Assembly: GCA_019637395.1 (NCBI GenBank)
Contig: JAHBVR010000009.1
Coordinates: forward strand, 62,001-126,000
DNA: 64,000 nt
From: Vulcanimicrobiota bacterium
GTDB taxonomy: Bacteria; Vulcanimicrobiota; Xenobia; Xenobiales; JADMJV01
Reading direction: 5' to 3'
The notes below the pieces were generated by a model. The model made no database searches. It was not told the origin of the DNA and was given only the letters and a program-made list of their open reading frames with translations. The number at the start of each line of letters is the position of its first letter. Position 1 is the first letter of the stretch. The translations under genes were made by a program, and so were the position numbers. Positions 33,473-41,079 of the stretch are shown here, one piece after another.

Positions 33473-34600
33473 ATGCGTGGCGCCGTCATTTTCAACGGAA
33501 ACATTCAGGCCGAGGCCGATTTTGTGGAGCGGGCCGCCCAAACCCTGAGAAGCTCACGCCATTCCGATCCCTCGGTGGCGCGGGCCGGCAAGGTGGTGCT
33601 GGTGACGGCGGGCTGGACGGCCAACGAATACCACGAGGAGCATATCAAAGAAGCTCTTTATGGAATCGGCATCGAGCCGAATTTTCAAGGCGGCCACGAC
33701 CAGAACGTAAAAAATCTGGCTCTCTATCATCGCTACCAGGAGTTCCTGGAGCAACGCCCGGCTCTGGCCGCTTCCTGGCAAGAATGCGCAGCCATGATGG
33801 AAGGCGCGCGTTCACAGTATCTGGAGAAAAACAGCTTCTTCTGCGCCTCCTTGCGGCGTTCGCTGCAGCATCTGCGCGACTATTTGCCCAACGACTCGCT
33901 GGCCGACATTCTCGACAACACCCTGCTCTTTTCTGGAGGAAGGGGCCGGCTGGTCAGTTTTCTCAGCAATGAACTGCGAGAAATGCTGCAGCTTTTGCAA
34001 GCCAACGACGATCGCATGGTGCAGTTGCTCACCGATCTCGACGAGCAATTCGCCGAAGAAACCGGCCTGGCTTACGATCCGCTATGGATGAGGCTCCATC
34101 AGGAGTTGAGCGAGTGCATTCTTTCGGCTAATTCCCTCTTTCTCTTCGGAGGCAATCTAGGGGTTCTGCACCGCTGCCTGACCTTCTTCCGCCTGCGCCA
34201 ACCCCTGCTGGAAGCGCTGAGACGAGGCACGACTTTCTACACGGTGTCGGCCGGATCCCTGATGTGCTGCGAGCGCATCATCATCTACAACGACTTTGAA
34301 CATGAACGAGAATTCCAGCTTTATGACCGGGGATTCGGATTGATCCGTGAGCTACAGCTCTTTCCCCACTGCATGGATCGCATCCAGACCGACGACCGCG
34401 ACAATCTCACCTATCTGTCGCACCGTTTCCGGCACCGCGTCTGCGTGGGCCTGAACCAGGAGTCATTCCTGGAAGTCCAGTTTTCTCCTGAGGTGAAAGC
34501 CACTTCCCTGGGCACCCGAGACGGGGTCTACGTTTTTGACCGCAATGGAAATAAGGCGCGGTATAATGCGGGTGAAGTTATACTTCCCAGGTATGAGTGA
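33473..34600 (+). CDS. Peptidase S51 (cyanophycinase/dipeptidase E)-like protein
   Basis: 375 residues. The fold markers of S51 Ser peptidases are at the ends: GAVIFNGNIQAEADFVERA and VVLVTAGW near the N-terminus, then SLFLFGGNLGVL, then the nucleophile S259 in TVSAGSLM. A candidate His lies in LFPHCMDR (H299) and a later GLNQESFLEV segment matches the usual GIxED region. About 100 extra residues, mostly helical, separate the first and second halves, which is longer than the common 230-290. It may hydrolyse an aspartyl or isoaspartyl peptide. It starts 38 nt after the LRR gene. Confidence 0.7.
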   Translation: MRGAVIFNGNIQAEADFVERAAQTLRSSRHSDPSVARAGKVVLVTAGWTANEYHEEHIKEALYGIGIEPNFQGGHDQNVKNLALYHRYQEFLEQRPALAASWQECAAMMEGARSQYLEKNSFFCASLRRSLQHLRDYLPNDSLADILDNTLLFSGGRGRLVSFLSNELREMLQLLQANDDRMVQLLTDLDEQFAEETGLAYDPLWMRLHQELSECILSANSLFLFGGNLGVLHRCLTFFRLRQPLLEALRRGTTFYTVSAGSLMCCERIIIYNDFEHEREFQLYDRGFGLIRELQLFPHCMDRIQTDDRDNLTYLSHRFRHRVCVGLNQESFLEVQFSPEVKATSLGTRDGVYVFDRNGNKARYNAGEVILPRYE

Positions 34601-35339
34601 GGAAGGTTTTCAGGTAAACGGCCAGCATGCGCAGTTGAGCCGGCTTCATCTCTCCGAACTCCATACCGTACAGGTAATGCTTGCCCTGAGGCCGGGCTTT
34701 GACCAGTGTTCCTGACACGTCCAGGCCCGGGAGTTTTTCGTAGGGTCCAATTCGAATGGTTATCTCGCCCAGGGGAAGCTTGTCCCGGTATTCGAAAAGC
34801 GCCCCACCCACTCCCAGATTCTGAATGCGTATTTCGTGGCGCGAATGGTCGGCGCGCTTGACGGTGCCTTCTAAAAACACTTCGGCGCGCACCCAGGCGC
34901 GCTTGGAAAGCAGCGACTCGGGCCGGAACCCCAACTGCTTCATCACGCCTTTAACCCAGGTGCGGGCCATTTTCTTGGGATCGGTGGCGTAGACCAGCCC
35001 GGCGTAAGTAACGAAACTCTTGTCGGGTTGTTGCGTCCAGACCACCTTGCAGTCCACCGGCGCATTGTTCTCGCCCACTTCGTTGAAAGGGCTGTGGACG
35101 GTGAGCACCTGGCCGACCTTGAGAGCATGGAAAACCTTGAGGCGCAAGCCACCCACTCCCATATCGGTGATCACGCCCTCCAACTTCTTGCCATCCAGTT
35201 CTAGCTGAGTCTTGTAGTGAGAGCGCATGCGAATGAGCTTGCGGCGCTCGCCGAAGTCCCAATCCGGAGTAGGGCGCTGCACCAGACTGAGAAAACCTTT
35301 GAGGATTTGCTTGAGCATTTGGAGGAGTCTTTTCCGCAT
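34578..35339 (-). CDS. Tandem PilZ-domain protein
   Basis: 253 residues with two PilZ-like domains, the usual c-di-GMP receptor fold. Domain 1 has the basic start ERRKLIRMRSHY and ITDMGVGGLRLK; domain 2 has KRAWVRAEVFLEG and IQNLGVGGALFEY. In both, the second motif (D/N-x-S-x-x-G) has Gly instead of Ser, so binding may be altered in one or both. A short amphipathic N-terminal helix precedes. It overlaps the convergent S51-like gene by 23 nt. Confidence 0.82.
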   Translation of the reverse strand: MRKRLLQMLKQILKGFLSLVQRPTPDWDFGERRKLIRMRSHYKTQLELDGKKLEGVITDMGVGGLRLKVFHALKVGQVLTVHSPFNEVGENNAPVDCKVVWTQQPDKSFVTYAGLVYATDPKKMARTWVKGVMKQLGFRPESLLSKRAWVRAEVFLEGTVKRADHSRHEIRIQNLGVGGALFEYRDKLPLGEITIRIGPYEKLPGLDVSGTLVKARPQGKHYLYGMEFGEMKPAQLRMLAVYLKTFLTHTWEV

Positions 35340-35374
35340 CGAACGTGAGGATCCCGCCCCCCCATGGCGAATCC

Positions 35375-35992
35375 ATGGGCATGCCGAAGCCGACCTTTAG
35401 ATTTGAAGTCAATCTGAAGAAGCAGAAACAGGCCCCGGAACCCAAGGAGGAGATCAAGTTGGACGCCGCCAGCAAATGGCAATTAGAAGTTGAAAAGAAG
35501 CTGCGAGAGATCAAACCGGCCCAGGTCAATGAAGAGGAGTGGGAAGAAGATCCACTTACCGTTAAGGAGTTGCTGGCCGCCTACAATGCTTCTCTGCAAC
35601 GCTGTCAGAGCGTGACCCTGGGCCGCCGCGCCGAAGCCACCATCGAGTATTCGGTCTTTATCGACGATTGGGAAAACAAGCACGTGGTCACTCAGCCCTT
35701 GGGAGCCAAGGGCTCGCGCATTAGCGAACTGGTGGTGTCGCTGGACGGCATTGTGTTGCGCATGAGCATGGAACGGGTGGCCGGTGCCGCCCTCGACCTG
35801 GACCCCTATATGGGCCTGGGCTTAACGGAGTTCAACGACGACGAAATGCTGAAGCAGTTTTCCGGTTACAACCTGCAGATTACGCGCTACCACCGCGACG
35901 GAGACTTCCTGACCTGGGTCGAGCAAGTCCGTAAGCGCTATGATCCCGCCCAGGGCAAGGTGGTCAACGAGATGGAGTTCACCCTCCGGTAA
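35375..35992 (+). CDS. Conserved-looking protein of unknown function
   Basis: About 205 residues from ATG 35375 (MGMPKPTFRFEVNLKKQ); a GTG at 35345 and an ATG at 35381 are alternatives, none with a clear ribosome binding site. The first 65 residues are charged and Lys/Glu-rich. The second part (SVTLGRRAEATIEYSVFIDD, ISELVVSLDGIVLRM, NLQITRYHRDGDFLTWV) looks like a beta-sheet domain. No signal peptide or membrane helix. No family is recognised. It is divergent from the PilZ gene. Confidence 0.5.
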   Translation: MGMPKPTFRFEVNLKKQKQAPEPKEEIKLDAASKWQLEVEKKLREIKPAQVNEEEWEEDPLTVKELLAAYNASLQRCQSVTLGRRAEATIEYSVFIDDWENKHVVTQPLGAKGSRISELVVSLDGIVLRMSMERVAGAALDLDPYMGLGLTEFNDDEMLKQFSGYNLQITRYHRDGDFLTWVEQVRKRYDPAQGKVVNEMEFTLR

Positions 35993-36061
35993 GGACGAAA
36001 TCGCCGAATTGGCACTTCCTGACCAGGGCAGGACTACAGGAGTTTTAACGAATCCACTTTC

Positions 36062-37201
36062 ATGTCAGAACAGGCAAATGTTACTGCGAAGTGTTGGAAG
36101 GTTCACACCTGCGCTCACTGCCAAACCCTCTTCCGCTATCTGATGGAGCGCTTTTGTACCGCCACGGGTGAAACCCAGGAGCAGGCCCGCCTGAATTTGC
36201 GCAGCGCCGTGAGCCGTCAAACAGAGGAGGGTGTGGATTCCCATCCGTGTCCGACTTGCGGCCTGGTGCAGCCCGAGATGGTCAAGGCAAGTCGCACCTT
36301 CCATTATGGCTGCTTGAGTTTTCTGATCGGTGCCACAGGCCTGGGCGTGTATCTCTATCACGGCTTTTCCTCTGTTTTTATGGGCTCCATCTGGAACGGC
36401 ATCTTGCTTTCGTTGCTGTTTTTGTTTGCTCTTCTGACCTATTTGGGAAACCCCAACCGAGACTTGGAGAGCAATCGTGGCCGAGCCCAGAGCGAGATCC
36501 AACGTCAGGTGCTGGTCGTCGAGCAAGCGCCCGAAACCGTCCCTTCGAAAACCGACCGCCTGGCCAGGTTGACCAAGGGGGGCCCTCCGCTGGCCGTGTT
36601 CCTCATGCTCGCCGGTCTGGCTCTGGTATGGCTGCCGCAAGGCGTGCGGGTCTCCAAAGGCCTGGATGAGAACCCCGGGCTACGGTTTTTTCCGAGGGTG
36701 GTGGGACCGGGAGACGAGCTGGTCTACCGTATGCAGGACAGCACCATGAGCCTCAACGGACTCTGGAAAGCCAGGTCCCTCCAGGCCCAACTGGACGGAA
36801 AGCAAATTCCGGCCGTAGCCCTTGATGGCCAGTGGGGAAATGAAATCTCGACCTTCTCCAGTAAGAGCCTGGGGCTTACGGAAAAGCATACCATGATGAA
36901 GATCAGGGTCTCTATTCCCAACGATGCCTCACTGGTCGGAAAGGAGGCAACCTTGGAGTTGAAGCTAGACTATGTGGTTCCGAGCAAGTTTTCGAATTAC
37001 TTTAAGGAGCAGGACCGCAAGGCGACGGAAAAGGTGAAAGTGCGGATATCTTCTCCGGGCGCCGCCTCGCTTTACTCCTTGTTGGGATGGCTGGCCTTGA
37101 TCGGCGGACCGGTGCTGCTATTCACAGGCTGCCTGATAGGCTACCTTCAAGCCAACCGTCTCGAAGGCAATCCCCACCGCACTCTGCCCGCAGAGGACTA
37201 G
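36062..37201 (+). CDS. Zinc-ribbon-like membrane protein of unknown function
   Basis: 379 residues. Cys pairs C17-x2-C20 (TCAHC) and C63-x2-C66 (PCPTC) in the first 70 residues suggest a split zinc ribbon. Two membrane helices follow at about 85-127, one at about 175-195, a large extracytoplasmic domain (about 200-340) and a final helix near 345-365. The TCAHCQTLFRY and CPTCGLVQPEM forms are usual in bacterial zinc-ribbon membrane proteins of unknown role. It overlaps the convergent TPR gene by 4 nt. Confidence 0.6.
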   Translation: MSEQANVTAKCWKVHTCAHCQTLFRYLMERFCTATGETQEQARLNLRSAVSRQTEEGVDSHPCPTCGLVQPEMVKASRTFHYGCLSFLIGATGLGVYLYHGFSSVFMGSIWNGILLSLLFLFALLTYLGNPNRDLESNRGRAQSEIQRQVLVVEQAPETVPSKTDRLARLTKGGPPLAVFLMLAGLALVWLPQGVRVSKGLDENPGLRFFPRVVGPGDELVYRMQDSTMSLNGLWKARSLQAQLDGKQIPAVALDGQWGNEISTFSSKSLGLTEKHTMMKIRVSIPNDASLVGKEATLELKLDYVVPSKFSNYFKEQDRKATEKVKVRISSPGAASLYSLLGWLALIGGPVLLFTGCLIGYLQANRLEGNPHRTLPAED

Positions 37202-38055
37202 GTATTGGGCTTGCTGCTTTTGGCCTTCTCCATGCGAACCTGCACATATTGGCTGTCGGGGCGAATCTTCTTGGCCGCTTCGAAAGCCGTGACGGCTTCG
37301 CTGGGGCGATTTAACTTCATGTAGCAGTCGCCCAGCAGAGCGGCCGCGTCAAAACCCTGAGTGATGCCTTTGGGGTCGAGGTCGCGGGCGCGCATGAGCG
37401 GCTGCACGGCTTCTTCGTAGCGCTTCAGGTCATAAAGGGCCGAGCCCACAAAGTAGTGGCCGTCCGGGTAGGTGGGCAGTTCATCCACGATGCGCTGGTA
37501 AAGCTGCAGCGCTTCATCCGGTTTCTTGTCATCCACCAGCAGGATGTTGCCCAGGCGATCCAGGGCCATCACATCATGAGGGTTGATGCGCAAGGCACGC
37601 ACAAAGTAGCCTTTAGCGCGCGGCATCATGCGCTTCTGGAAGTAAACCATGCCCATACCGGTGTAAGCCAGCGAGCACTTGGTGTCGTCCTTGGCGGCAT
37701 TCTTGAATTCGGTGAGGGATTCTTCCATCACGTTGGGCATCACCAGGCCCTTCAGAAAGTAGGCCATGCCGAGCTGGGCCTGGGCCACCGGGTCGCTGCC
37801 CTTGGAGACGGCCTCCTGCTCGATCTTGGTGACGATGGTGGTGATGTCACGCTTACGGTAGTAGGAGTGCAGCAGGTAGGCCATGGCCAGCGTATTTTGC
37901 GGCTCCTGGCGCACGGCTTTGTCGAGCAACGGGATGGCGTCGTCAAATTTCTCCTGATAGAAGGAGACCATGCCGGCTTCCAGTTCGTTTTGAGCCCAAC
38001 CAGGAATGGTCAGCAGCAATAGGGACGCTGCACTCAGGGCGATGTGCTTGAACAA
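37198..38055 (-). CDS. Exported TPR protein
   Basis: 285 residues from a TTG at 38055, chosen because GAGGAG lies 9 nt upstream and it gives a clean signal peptide (LFKHIALSAASLLLLTIPGWAQ). An earlier in-frame TTG at 38097 lacks these. The mature part is a chain of tetratricopeptide repeats: AGMVSFYQEKFDDAIPLLDKA, AMAYLLHSYYRKRD, AYTGMGMVYFQKRMMPRAKGYF and EAVTAFEAAKKIRPDS. It is periplasmic or surface-exposed. It follows malG by 100 nt with two hairpins between. Confidence 0.8.
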   Translation of the reverse strand: MFKHIALSAASLLLLTIPGWAQNELEAGMVSFYQEKFDDAIPLLDKAVRQEPQNTLAMAYLLHSYYRKRDITTIVTKIEQEAVSKGSDPVAQAQLGMAYFLKGLVMPNVMEESLTEFKNAAKDDTKCSLAYTGMGMVYFQKRMMPRAKGYFVRALRINPHDVMALDRLGNILLVDDKKPDEALQLYQRIVDELPTYPDGHYFVGSALYDLKRYEEAVQPLMRARDLDPKGITQGFDAAALLGDCYMKLNRPSEAVTAFEAAKKIRPDSQYVQVRMEKAKSSKPNT

Positions 38056-38084
38056 TGTTCGATACTCCTCACGCCATCCCGGAA

Positions 38085-38126
38085 GTTTGCGAAGCAAACG
38101 CCGGACTTCGCTCTAAGGCGAAGTCC
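38085..38126 (-). repeat. Two adjacent perfect hairpins between malG-like and TPR genes
   Basis: GTTTGC-GAA-GCAAAC (38085-38099) and GGACTTCGC-TCTAAG-GCGAAGTCC (38103-38126) lie 3 nt apart. No T-run follows on either strand. They may stabilise or separate the transporter and TPR parts of a transcript. Confidence 0.6.
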
Positions 38127-38155
38127 ATATTTTCCCGAAGCCAGGGATTGCAAAC

Positions 38156-38989
38156 CTATCCTTTCACAGCTCCTTGCGTGAGTCCCTGGACCAGGAAGCG
38201 CTGAATCGAGAAAAACAGCACCAGGATCGGTATGCTCCCCAAAATGGAGGCTGCCGCGAAAAGCGACCAGTTGGCCGAGAAGTTCCCGGAAATGAAACTT
38301 TGCATTCCTACCGCCAATGTGTAGCGTTTGGCTTCTTGCATGAGCACGCTGGGGAAGACGAAGTCAGAGTAAGGCGTGATGAAATTGAAGACAGCCACTA
38401 CCGATAAAATCGGGCCGAGCAGCGGCAGGATAATCTGCGCGAAGGTCTGGTGGGGAGTGGCCCCATCCAGGTAGGCGGACTCTTCCAATTCCTTGGGAAG
38501 CGAGTCGATGTAACCTTTGATCATCCAGGTGTTGAAAGGAATTCCACCGCCGATATAGACCAGCGATAACCCGATCAGGCTGTTCAGGCCGATGACCCCG
38601 CCGGTGAGATTGCCCATGACCTGAAGCACGCGGAACACGGCCACCATGGCCATGCCGGCCGGGAACATCTGCAGCAGAATCATCATGAGCAGGCCGTATT
38701 TGCGGCCGGGGAAGCGAAAACGAGCAAAGGCGTAACCGGCCAGGGTGGTGACCACCAGGGCCACGATGGAGGCCAGAGTCGAGACGATCAGCGAGTTGAG
38801 CATCCACTGCAGGAAAGGCGTGGTGCGCAACAGCTTGATGTAATTGGTTACGGCCAGATCGCTCAAACTCAGCGAAAATAGATCGTTGCCGCTCCGGAAA
38901 GAAGCCAGCAACACCAGCACGGCCGGAGCCAGCGTCAGGCACAAACAACTGAGCAGAAAAGCGTGGATGACGAAGTGCTTGCCTTTCAT
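38156..38989 (-). CDS. Sugar ABC transporter permease, MalG type
   Basis: 277 residues, six membrane helices. The EAA loop is ELEESAYLDGATPHQTFAQIILPLLGP, which contacts the ATPase. It has the usual family ending (FFSIQRFLVQGLTQGAVKG). It overlaps malF by 3-4 nt (TGATG). No MalK/MsiK-type ATPase is in this operon, so a shared ATPase elsewhere is needed. Confidence 0.92.
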   Translation of the reverse strand: MKGKHFVIHAFLLSCLCLTLAPAVLVLLASFRSGNDLFSLSLSDLAVTNYIKLLRTTPFLQWMLNSLIVSTLASIVALVVTTLAGYAFARFRFPGRKYGLLMMILLQMFPAGMAMVAVFRVLQVMGNLTGGVIGLNSLIGLSLVYIGGGIPFNTWMIKGYIDSLPKELEESAYLDGATPHQTFAQIILPLLGPILSVVAVFNFITPYSDFVFPSVLMQEAKRYTLAVGMQSFISGNFSANWSLFAAASILGSIPILVLFFSIQRFLVQGLTQGAVKG

Positions 38990-39894
38990 CAGTCCTCAAA
39001 AGCCCCCGAGGCGTTAAAGTTGACCCAGCTGAGCGAGGCCACGATCAAGAAGATGAGCACCGCGTAAGCGCAGGCCAGACCATACTGATACTGGGTGAAA
39101 GCCAGCTTGTAAGAAGTGGTGATGAGAATGTCGGTGGCGCCGGCGTCGCTGCCGGCCACCGGCGGTCCGCCCGCCGTGAGCAGATAGATGGTGGCGAATT
39201 GATTGAAGTTGAAAGCGAAGCTGGAGACGATCACCGGCACCAGGGCGGGCCGCAGCATGGGCAGGGTGACCGAAACGAACTGCTTGCCCGGACTGGCCCC
39301 GTCCAGGCCGGATGCCTCGTAAAGGTCCTTAGGAATACTCTGGAGGGCGCCCAGGCAAACCGTCAGCATAAACGGATAGCCCAACCAGATGTTGACCAAC
39401 AGCACTGAAAAGCGTGACCACCAGGGGTCGTCCAGGAAGGGTATGGGCTTGATACTGAGCTGCCCGAGCAAGGCGTTGATGGCGCCCTGGTCACTGCTGT
39501 TGAGCAGTCCCTGCCACATCAGTACCGAAATAAAGGCCGGGATGGCCCAGGGCACGATGAACAGCGTGCGATAGAAATTGACCCCCTTCAGCCCTTCGGT
39601 ATTGAGGGGCAGGGCCAGCATCAATCCCACCGCAATCGAGAAAAAGACGGAAAGTCCCGCCCAAATCATGGTCCAGGCGAAGACCCGGCCGAAGGTGCGC
39701 ATCTCGGGGCCAAAGAGGATCCGCTCAAAGTTGTGTAGCCCCACAAACGAGAACTCGCGAAAGTGAAAGAGCGAGTAGTTGGTGAAAGCCAGATAAACCG
39801 AGTAGAGATTGGGCAGCATGGAGAGCACCGTGAGCAGCACCAGGGCTGGTCCGATGTACACCATAGGCAACATGCCGCCGCGTTTTTCGTCCAA
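38989..39894 (-). CDS. Sugar ABC transporter permease, MalF type
   Basis: 301 residues from a TTG start with GGTGGAG upstream; an ATG seven codons in is an alternative. Six membrane helices, with the EAA loop ELYEASGLDGASPGKQF-like (DLYEASGLDGASPGKQFVSV). It directly abuts the stop of the binding-protein gene (TAG then TTG). Partner of the MalG-type permease. Confidence 0.92.
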   Translation of the reverse strand: MDEKRGGMLPMVYIGPALVLLTVLSMLPNLYSVYLAFTNYSLFHFREFSFVGLHNFERILFGPEMRTFGRVFAWTMIWAGLSVFFSIAVGLMLALPLNTEGLKGVNFYRTLFIVPWAIPAFISVLMWQGLLNSSDQGAINALLGQLSIKPIPFLDDPWWSRFSVLLVNIWLGYPFMLTVCLGALQSIPKDLYEASGLDGASPGKQFVSVTLPMLRPALVPVIVSSFAFNFNQFATIYLLTAGGPPVAGSDAGATDILITTSYKLAFTQYQYGLACAYAVLIFLIVASLSWVNFNASGAFED

Positions 39895-41079
39895 CTACTC
39901 CACCATCCGCTGAATCTTCTGGCGAATCGCCTCGTCCGCGGCGCGCAATTCCGTAGTCGGATCCACCTCTCCTTTGGTGATCAGCTCGAGTGATTGCTTC
40001 ATAGGGTCCCAAACGGCGTTGGCGGCCGGGTGGTTGGGCATGGCCACGCCTTGCTCGACCACTCGGGTGAAAGCGGCGATGTCAGGCCCTTTGACCGGAT
40101 CCTGGGCCACCTCGGCCTGGGCGTCGCGGCGCGCGGGCACCCGCCCGGAAGCCAGGGCCATGGTCACCTGGCAGTCCTTGTTGCCGAGAAATTCGATGAG
40201 CGGAAAGGCGTCCTGCTTGCGGGGGGAGAGTTGATTGACCATCAGGCCGTTGACTCCGATAAACGAGGCGGCCGGGTGGGAACCTGGCGGCACCGGCTCG
40301 ATCACGTAGGGAGTATGCCTGGCGCGCAAATCTCCTAGAAACCAGGGACCATTCAAGGTCATGGCCAGTTTGCCGTCCAGAAACAAACTCTTGGCGAAAT
40401 CGTTCTTGGCGCCCAGTGGGATCAGCTCTTGATCGCGCAGGCTTTTCAAGTATCGGGCGGCCTGGACTCCCTCGGGGCCGGTCAGGCCCGGCTCCAGGCC
40501 ATTGGGCCGAAAGACCGTGGCTCCGTTGGCGGAAAAAAAAGGCCAGGAGAAATAGAGCTCTCTCAGGTCAAAATAGAACCCCTTGATCTTACCGTCCTTC
40601 TGCAGCTCGACGGCGTAGTCACGCAGTTCCTCAATGCTCTTGGGACTGCGTGGCGCCAGCTCGGGGTTGCGCAGCAGCGCCAGGCCGTCCAGCAGGATAG
40701 GATAAGCGTAGACCTTGCCGCCGTAGGTTACGCCATCCAGAGCCACCGGCAACACTGCTTGCTTGAGGGGAGTAACCAGCGACTCCGGCAGCGGCTCCAG
40801 CAAATCGGCCGCCGAAAAAACGCCCAACCAATCCTGTGGGCCCACGATCACTTCCGGTCCCTGGCCGGCCGGGGTAGCTACCAGTACCTTATTCTTGAGT
40901 CCATCGAAGGGTACGCCCAGCACCTCGACCGGCTGGCCATATTGGGCGCACAGGCCTTTGAACGCTTCCAGCTCGGGCCCCTCAAAGGCGGTCCAGACAC
41001 GCAGCGGCCGGTCTTTGGGATCCGGTTGAGCGCAACCGGCCAGAAAGAGAGCAAGGAACAGCCAGAACCAGCGGATCAG
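39895..41079 (-). CDS. Sugar-binding lipoprotein, MalE type, apparent CTG start
   Basis: The frame holds a full MalE-like protein only if read from 41079: residues LLIR-type start, then WFWLFLALFLAGCAQPD, a lipoprotein signal with lipobox LAGC. No ATG, GTG or TTG exists between the upstream stop and this signal; the only plausible start is CTG at 41079, inside the CTGA that contains the phosphatase stop. The 394-residue length is then normal. The first ATG-like start (40923) would remove the signal and 52 residues. The body has GPQDWLGVFSAADLLEPL and YPILLDGLALLRNPEL. Confidence 0.75.
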   Translation of the reverse strand: MIRWFWLFLALFLAGCAQPDPKDRPLRVWTAFEGPELEAFKGLCAQYGQPVEVLGVPFDGLKNKVLVATPAGQGPEVIVGPQDWLGVFSAADLLEPLPESLVTPLKQAVLPVALDGVTYGGKVYAYPILLDGLALLRNPELAPRSPKSIEELRDYAVELQKDGKIKGFYFDLRELYFSWPFFSANGATVFRPNGLEPGLTGPEGVQAARYLKSLRDQELIPLGAKNDFAKSLFLDGKLAMTLNGPWFLGDLRARHTPYVIEPVPPGSHPAASFIGVNGLMVNQLSPRKQDAFPLIEFLGNKDCQVTMALASGRVPARRDAQAEVAQDPVKGPDIAAFTRVVEQGVAMPNHPAANAVWDPMKQSLELITKGEVDPTTELRAADEAIRQKIQRMVE

